From Morganella morganii (lineage in GTDB: Bacteria > Pseudomonadota > Gammaproteobacteria > Enterobacterales > Enterobacteriaceae), in NCBI RefSeq assembly GCF_019242955.1, contig NZ_CP066129.1, positions 2,604,001 through 2,668,000 of the forward strand: a DNA stretch of 64,000 nt, read 5' to 3'. The notes below the pieces were generated by a model that saw only the letters and a list, made by a program, of their open reading frames with translations, ran no database searches and was not told where the DNA came from. A program made the position numbers and the translations under genes. Position 1 is the stretch's first letter, and each line of letters begins with the position of its first letter. Of this stretch, positions 59,737 to 64,000 are shown one piece after another.

Positions 59737-59996
59737 ATCGCCCCCAGAGAAAACACAATCATCACCCTCAGTGGCGACTGAATTGCAGACCACGTTACCG
59801 TGTTGCCGGATACCGTCATATTAAAAGCACCCCATATCCCCGTTGTGGGGAATGCATATAACTTACTACCAGGTGGCATTTCATAGGTTTTGGAGCCACT
59901 GCCGGTTATTGTCAGTATTGGTTGTACAAAATTCGATACCATGTGCACGGTATCGCGCCCCAGGTCATCAAAAGCCCTTATTCCGAATGCCGACAT
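59733..59996 (-). CDS. Small tail-associated protein of prophage 2
   Basis: 87 residues: MSAFGIRAFDDLGRDTVHMV then ITGSGSKTYEMPPGSKLYAF. The pattern of a short N-terminal half and NMTVSGNTVTWSAIQSP recalls the 107-residue protein at the same place in prophage 1. It is coupled to the next gene by ATGA. Confidence 0.68.
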   Translation of the reverse strand: MSAFGIRAFDDLGRDTVHMVSNFVQPILTITGSGSKTYEMPPGSKLYAFPTTGIWGAFNMTVSGNTVTWSAIQSPLRVMIVFSLGAI

Positions 59997-60259
59997 TCCA
60001 TTCCCTCCAGTACGCTTTCCGGAATCCAGCCGCCGGAGAATTTAACCCCGCTCAGGCCTGATTGTTTATACCAAATGGTGTTCTGGTGCCGTTTGTTGTC
60101 GTTTTTCTTTTTTACCAGGTGCAGTTTGTGAACCGGATTCGGGAAAGTAGCCTCCCGGTACCATGCAACACAATCCACATCCGTAATCACCGGCGTACTG
60201 ACAGCGCATCCGGCGGCAGACAAGACAACCACAGATAAAATAAGCAATTTATATTTCAT
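59978..60259 (-). CDS. Tail-module lipoprotein
   Basis: The ATG at 60259 (AGGGTGA ahead) gives 93 residues. MKYKLLILSVVVLSAAGC is a lipoprotein signal with Cys18. The mature part has VDCVAWYREATFPNPVHKLH and ends with ESVLEGMECRH, two more cysteines. Lipoproteins at this place could cover the receptor and block superinfection, like T5 Llp; that is inference. Prophage 1 has no counterpart here. Confidence 0.72.
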   Translation of the reverse strand: MKYKLLILSVVVLSAAGCAVSTPVITDVDCVAWYREATFPNPVHKLHLVKKKNDNKRHQNTIWYKQSGLSGVKFSGGWIPESVLEGMECRHSE

Positions 60260-60264
60260 GATAT

Positions 60265-63200
60265 TCACCCTGTTAATCTTCCGATTTCGACCCGCAGGCG
60301 ACCTTTTTCATCCCACACGCGGATTTGGTCATTCTTAATTTCCATTCGGCCACCAGAAGCATCCGACCCATTTATTTCTGTTTTTCCGGTTTTCGCATCA
60401 ATCAGGAATCCGGCTTTACCCGTTACATAGTTCTCCGACTGCAATTTGTCAGTAACGACAACTTCATTAAGCCAGGCCTGATTAATGAACGCCTCACGCA
60501 TAAAGATCTGTCCTCCATCCATGTACATAAACAGATCCATCGACTTACTGGACGGGTTATAAAATGCGAACTTCTGCGCGTTAAAGCCGATAAGCGTGTT
60601 CACCTCACCGCCTTTCAGCTCGGCCCCGATAACCATGCCGGCGGAATAGTCCTCACCGTTGTAATGGATCCGGACTTTCATATCGTGAACCACCGATGCC
60701 TGACCTGATGCCATATCCCACTGTGCGCGGATAGAGTTCTGAGCCATGGCGAAACTGTCGTCTGCAGTCACCTTAACCGCATCCACTTTCTCCGCAAGTG
60801 CCGTTGTTTCTGTAACCGTGTAGTTGCGGACTTCGATAATTTCGGCTTTCATCGAACCGGTTTCGCGCTGCCAATAATTCCACTGGCCATAAGCGTTGTT
60901 GGCGTTGTTGATGATAGCTTCGAAGTTGTCATCAGCCTGAGATTGCAGGTCCTTGATGATTTGTGAGTCACCCAGCCCGGCGGCCACTTCATCAATAATG
61001 GTTGATGCATCAAACTCGGCCACACCACGCACAAACTCAGTCCAGGGGGACTGATTTCCGGTTTTATCTACCAGGCGGGCGCGGAAATAAAACGCGGTAC
61101 CGGCGGCCAGACCGGCAAGCTCATGAGAGCGGGACGGGTACGGCACATCGGCCAGCAGTAACAGATTCTGACCATCGTTGGTTTTGCTGTACTGAATTTC
61201 AGTTTTCAGGGTATCTTCCGTGAATTTCCCGAACTCCCAGTTCAGTTTGATCCCGAATACCAGCGTGGACGCCCGGAAGTTCAGCGGCATCGGCGGATCA
61301 CCCACCTTGCCGGTCAGCCGGGTTTCCTCTGAATACCCCCAGCCGCTGGAGATTTCCGCTGCATTTATCGCCCTGACCCGCACCAGATAGCGGCCTGAAT
61401 AGACCCCGGGCACGTCAAATGAAGTCGTGGCATTGCGCGGCACATTGATCCAGTTGCCGTCATCACGCCGCCACTGCGCCTCATAAGCAATCGCGTTCTC
61501 TGCCGGTGACCAGGTAACCTGCATGGTTTCAATGCTGATCCCCTGGTTAACAACAGAATAAGAGCTGATAGTGATATCTTTCGGCGGGAACTGGTTGCCG
61601 GGCGGAATAACACTGACTGGCCGCTCATCGAGTACCGCGCCGGTATCTATCCGGTCGTATTTGTCCGGATCATGCATCGCCGCCGATATCGTGAATGTGC
61701 CATCGTCATTTTCGGTCACACTCACCACCCGGTACTGCTGGGCGTACAGTTCATCTGATTCTGTCACCCAGACGCACTCTGGTTCCGGCGTTTCACTGTA
61801 TTCCGTGGTAACGGTTATCACGTTATCCGTGAGCATCTGAATGGTACGGGCCTGTGATTTGCCGGACGGCAGATTCAGCATCAGCCGGTCACCCGCCGCG
61901 GCATCCGGTTTACGGTCGAGTGTGATACTCCGGCCATTCACCGCACTGACGCGGCCGCCGGTCACTTTCCCGGACAGGTTTTCATCCGCCACCGCAATGA
62001 TGTAGCCCGGCTGCGGGATATTGCCGTCCAGCCCCACACCGAATGTCACCACGCGGTCTTTGTTGTTGGTGAAGATGCCCCAGCGGCCTTTGCGGTTGGC
62101 CTCTGATTGACGGGTACAACCAATTGCCGTCATTTCCAGCTGATTAAAGCCGAACCGGTAAACCAGTTCATTTTCAAACACCGGCTCCATCGCATCAGCA
62201 TAACCGTTCAGCGGATCCGAGTACGACACCAGTGCCGAGGAATAACGGGCTTTACTGCTGCTGCCGGAATAGGTGAACTTCCCGTCGAGTACGTTGGCTT
62301 TGGTGTAGCTGTAATCAATATCCCGGGGCATATCCGCCAGGGTGATAATCTGGTTGCCGCCCCAGTAGGTCATTCCCCTGAAGATGGCTGCAAAGTCACG
62401 CAGTACGGTATAGGCTTCATTACGATCCTGCACATACACATCACAGATATAGCGCGGCTCAGTACCGCTGCCGCCCTTGCCGTCCGGTACCGGCTGGTCA
62501 CAATACTGCGCAACGCGGTACAGTTCCCATTTATCGATATTCTGCATTTTGATGCGGTCACCGAGTCCGAAGCGATCGGAAACCACAATATCGTAAAATA
62601 TCCAGGCGGGGTTATTGGTCCATGCCCACTTAAACGAACCATCCCAGGTACCGGAATACGTCCGGCGCTCCGGATCATAGTTTGACGGTACGCGGATAAC
62701 CCGCATTTTCGGCTCACAGGTGACCTGCGGGATAGAGCCGTTAAACTGCTTTGAATCAAACTCGATATACAGCAGTGCGGTATGCGGATAAGTCAGTTTG
62801 GCATCAATCACCTCGGTGTAACTCTGTAACACCACGGTGTCGCCTATTTTGGCGCTGTTGGCATCCTCTGTGATTTTCCGCACCCGCAGTGTCCAGGATG
62901 TGGCAGACTGCGGCAGATCAATACGATGGGTGCGCTCATAGCCTGAGGTGGTTTTACCCTTAACCCGGCCGTCCACAACAGTTTCCCAGCTGCCGCCGTC
63001 CGTCTGTAAATCAATGGCGTATTTCACCTCGTTGCCGACCATATCCCCGTTATCCTCCTGATGGAACAGGGACGGCCATTTCAGGCGGACACGGACAGCG
63101 GACAACTGCGGATTGGTGAATGCATGTGCCCACGGCGTGCTGCTCTGCACAGTGGTACCAACAGTGATTTCATTCTCCGCCGCCGGCATCCCCTGAATAT

Positions 63201-63444
63201 AGGTTTGCGCCTGGGTGCCCGGGCGGTATTCCCACACCACACCGGGAAAGTTTTCCGACCCGTCAGCATTCAGCAGCGGTGTACCGTCCAGAAAGATATT
63301 TTTTCCAGTCAGCTCACCGGCAAATTCACCTTCACCGAGAGCGATCAGCAATTTGGCTTTGGCAACGGACTGTAAGTCGTCCGGCTGTTCGACGGGCGTG
63401 CGCGGGCTGCCGCCGCCACCTTTGCGGCCTGTGATTTGTGTCAT
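60265..63444 (-). CDS. Host-specificity tail-tip protein gpJ (prophage 2)
   Basis: 1,059 residues, nearly identical to gpJ of prophage 1 for about 1,010 residues; the end (from QSENYVTGKAGFLIDAKTGK on) is different: MEIKNDQIRVWDEKGRLRVE instead of the other copy's LTFDGSGLYLRDEHGNLKIE. The shared part has the same hub, fibronectin-like and DUF1983-like regions. The divergent end coincides with the different downstream genes, so the unit from the gpJ end to the fibre was exchanged together. Confidence 0.93.
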   Translation of the reverse strand: MTQITGRKGGGGSPRTPVEQPDDLQSVAKAKLLIALGEGEFAGELTGKNIFLDGTPLLNADGSENFPGVVWEYRPGTQAQTYIQGMPAAENEITVGTTVQSSTPWAHAFTNPQLSAVRVRLKWPSLFHQEDNGDMVGNEVKYAIDLQTDGGSWETVVDGRVKGKTTSGYERTHRIDLPQSATSWTLRVRKITEDANSAKIGDTVVLQSYTEVIDAKLTYPHTALLYIEFDSKQFNGSIPQVTCEPKMRVIRVPSNYDPERRTYSGTWDGSFKWAWTNNPAWIFYDIVVSDRFGLGDRIKMQNIDKWELYRVAQYCDQPVPDGKGGSGTEPRYICDVYVQDRNEAYTVLRDFAAIFRGMTYWGGNQIITLADMPRDIDYSYTKANVLDGKFTYSGSSSKARYSSALVSYSDPLNGYADAMEPVFENELVYRFGFNQLEMTAIGCTRQSEANRKGRWGIFTNNKDRVVTFGVGLDGNIPQPGYIIAVADENLSGKVTGGRVSAVNGRSITLDRKPDAAAGDRLMLNLPSGKSQARTIQMLTDNVITVTTEYSETPEPECVWVTESDELYAQQYRVVSVTENDDGTFTISAAMHDPDKYDRIDTGAVLDERPVSVIPPGNQFPPKDITISSYSVVNQGISIETMQVTWSPAENAIAYEAQWRRDDGNWINVPRNATTSFDVPGVYSGRYLVRVRAINAAEISSGWGYSEETRLTGKVGDPPMPLNFRASTLVFGIKLNWEFGKFTEDTLKTEIQYSKTNDGQNLLLLADVPYPSRSHELAGLAAGTAFYFRARLVDKTGNQSPWTEFVRGVAEFDASTIIDEVAAGLGDSQIIKDLQSQADDNFEAIINNANNAYGQWNYWQRETGSMKAEIIEVRNYTVTETTALAEKVDAVKVTADDSFAMAQNSIRAQWDMASGQASVVHDMKVRIHYNGEDYSAGMVIGAELKGGEVNTLIGFNAQKFAFYNPSSKSMDLFMYMDGGQIFMREAFINQAWLNEVVVTDKLQSENYVTGKAGFLIDAKTGKTEINGSDASGGRMEIKNDQIRVWDEKGRLRVEIGRLTG

Positions 63445-63476
63445 TGTGGATTTCCTGCTGAAAAACTGAGAAAGGA

Positions 63477-64000
63477 TTACTGCTGATCTTCGACGTAAAT
63501 ACCGGCTGAAATAACAGCTCCGCCGATGCGGCGCTTACCGTAACCGATCGGTACCGGGTAACCCTGAGAAACGGTGTTCACCGGCGCGCCGAACGCATAG
63601 GACGGTTTGTTTTCGCCCTGGTCTTTCATGGCGATCCCGTTTGGCTGCGGGGACAACATCTGAATGATGCCGCCCAGCATCATCGCTGCGCCGGTTGTGG
63701 CCATAAAGCCAACCATGCCGCCAGCACCAAAAGCGGCAGCAATACCACCCGGCCCCATCCACACCGCAGCGGCCACCAGCACAGCACCGAATATGGTCTG
63801 AAATAATCCACCGCTCTTGCTGCCGATCACCACCGGTACAATCCGGATAACATCATCAGTCACCGGAAAACCGAGGTCATCCACCCCGATATTCTTTTTT
63901 CCGCGAAATACCGCATAAGTTAAGCCGCGGGATTTGCTGGTATTCAGGAACTGCTCAAATCCAGAGATGGTGCAGCACAGCGCACGGACGGCTTCGGACG
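63477..64000 (-). CDS. Tail assembly protein gpI (partial, 5' end outside window)
   Basis: The frame is open through the right edge; the visible part covers SEAVRALCCTISGFEQFLNT to the end at 63,477 and matches prophage 1 gpI, except for a different glycine-rich middle (GPGGIAAAFGAGGMVGFMAT). The conserved KPSYAFGAPVNTVSQGYPVP and GKRRIGGAVISAGI are at the C-terminus. Confidence 0.9.
   Translation of the reverse strand, partial: SEAVRALCCTISGFEQFLNTSKSRGLTYAVFRGKKNIGVDDLGFPVTDDVIRIVPVVIGSKSGGLFQTIFGAVLVAAAVWMGPGGIAAAFGAGGMVGFMATTGAAMMLGGIIQMLSPQPNGIAMKDQGENKPSYAFGAPVNTVSQGYPVPIGYGKRRIGGAVISAGIYVEDQQ

Larger units (their letters stand above)
53045..64000. mobile_element. Prophage 2 (left part), integrated in icd
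   Basis: The element begins at the break in icd homology (53,044) and continues past the right edge. It carries umuDC, an AbiE-like pair and a lambda-type tail module close to that of prophage 1. The integrase is not in view and is expected next to the intact icd at the right end. The 53,045-53,245 stretch has no gene. Confidence 0.9.

Overview
The window looks like the chromosome of a member of the Morganellaceae, most likely a Morganella species. The reasons are E. coli-like housekeeping genes (ydcH, qorB/qorR, an mmcQ/yjbR homologue, the icd 3' end), intermediate base composition, and a solitary MrpJ-type fimbrial regulator typical of Proteus, Providencia and Morganella. The species is inference. 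No tRNA, rRNA, CRISPR array or insertion sequence was seen.

Positions 1-12,500 are an ordinary host segment, mostly on the minus strand: a partial GNAT acetyltransferase, ydcH, an arsR-arsB pair in which arsB is frameshifted, a NUDIX hydrolase, an RBBP9/YdeN-type hydrolase, and two overlapping substrate-binding proteins (MolA-like and ModA-like) behind a promoter that carries a ModE-box-like inverted repeat. A decayed patch at 6.9-7.3 kb holds a lipocalin (blc) relic fused to a relic of a phage HNH gene. Then follow the MrpJ-like regulator, the divergent qorB/qorR pair, a small lipoprotein, a dense run of hairpins, a small heat-shock protein, an mmcQ/yjbR homologue and an orphan 363-residue gene of foreign look.

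Positions about 12.7-49.0 kb are a nearly complete siphovirus prophage (prophage 1). Its late genes run on the minus strand from right to left: spanins, SAR endolysin and holin; HNH, terminases, portal, protease and HK97-type capsid; then a lambda-type tail with a programmed -1 frameshift in the G/GT chaperone gene, gpJ and a tail fibre. The early region holds a Q-like antiterminator, DUF968 and KilA-N genes, an O-like replication gene with iterons, Cro and CI with palindromic operators, and a leftward-type operon ending in xis and int on the plus strand. Inserted cargo includes a lipoprotein, a b561-type cytochrome, a cold-shock gene with a YmcF-like microprotein behind it, a broken DNA methyltransferase, and candidate small RNAs.

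Positions 49.1-52.6 kb hold a LysR regulator divergent from a secreted hydrolase and a NepI-like transporter. At 52,880-53,044 lies a displaced 165-bp 3' end of icd with its terminator. This is the attachment scar used by phage 21/e14-type elements, and it marks the left end of a second prophage (prophage 2) that runs past the right edge. Its visible part carries SOS-controlled umuDC, an AbiE-like two-gene nucleotidyltransferase system with a perfect palindromic operator, a frameshifted tail fibre, and tail genes nearly identical to those of prophage 1. The two prophages thus form long direct repeats about 44 kb apart.
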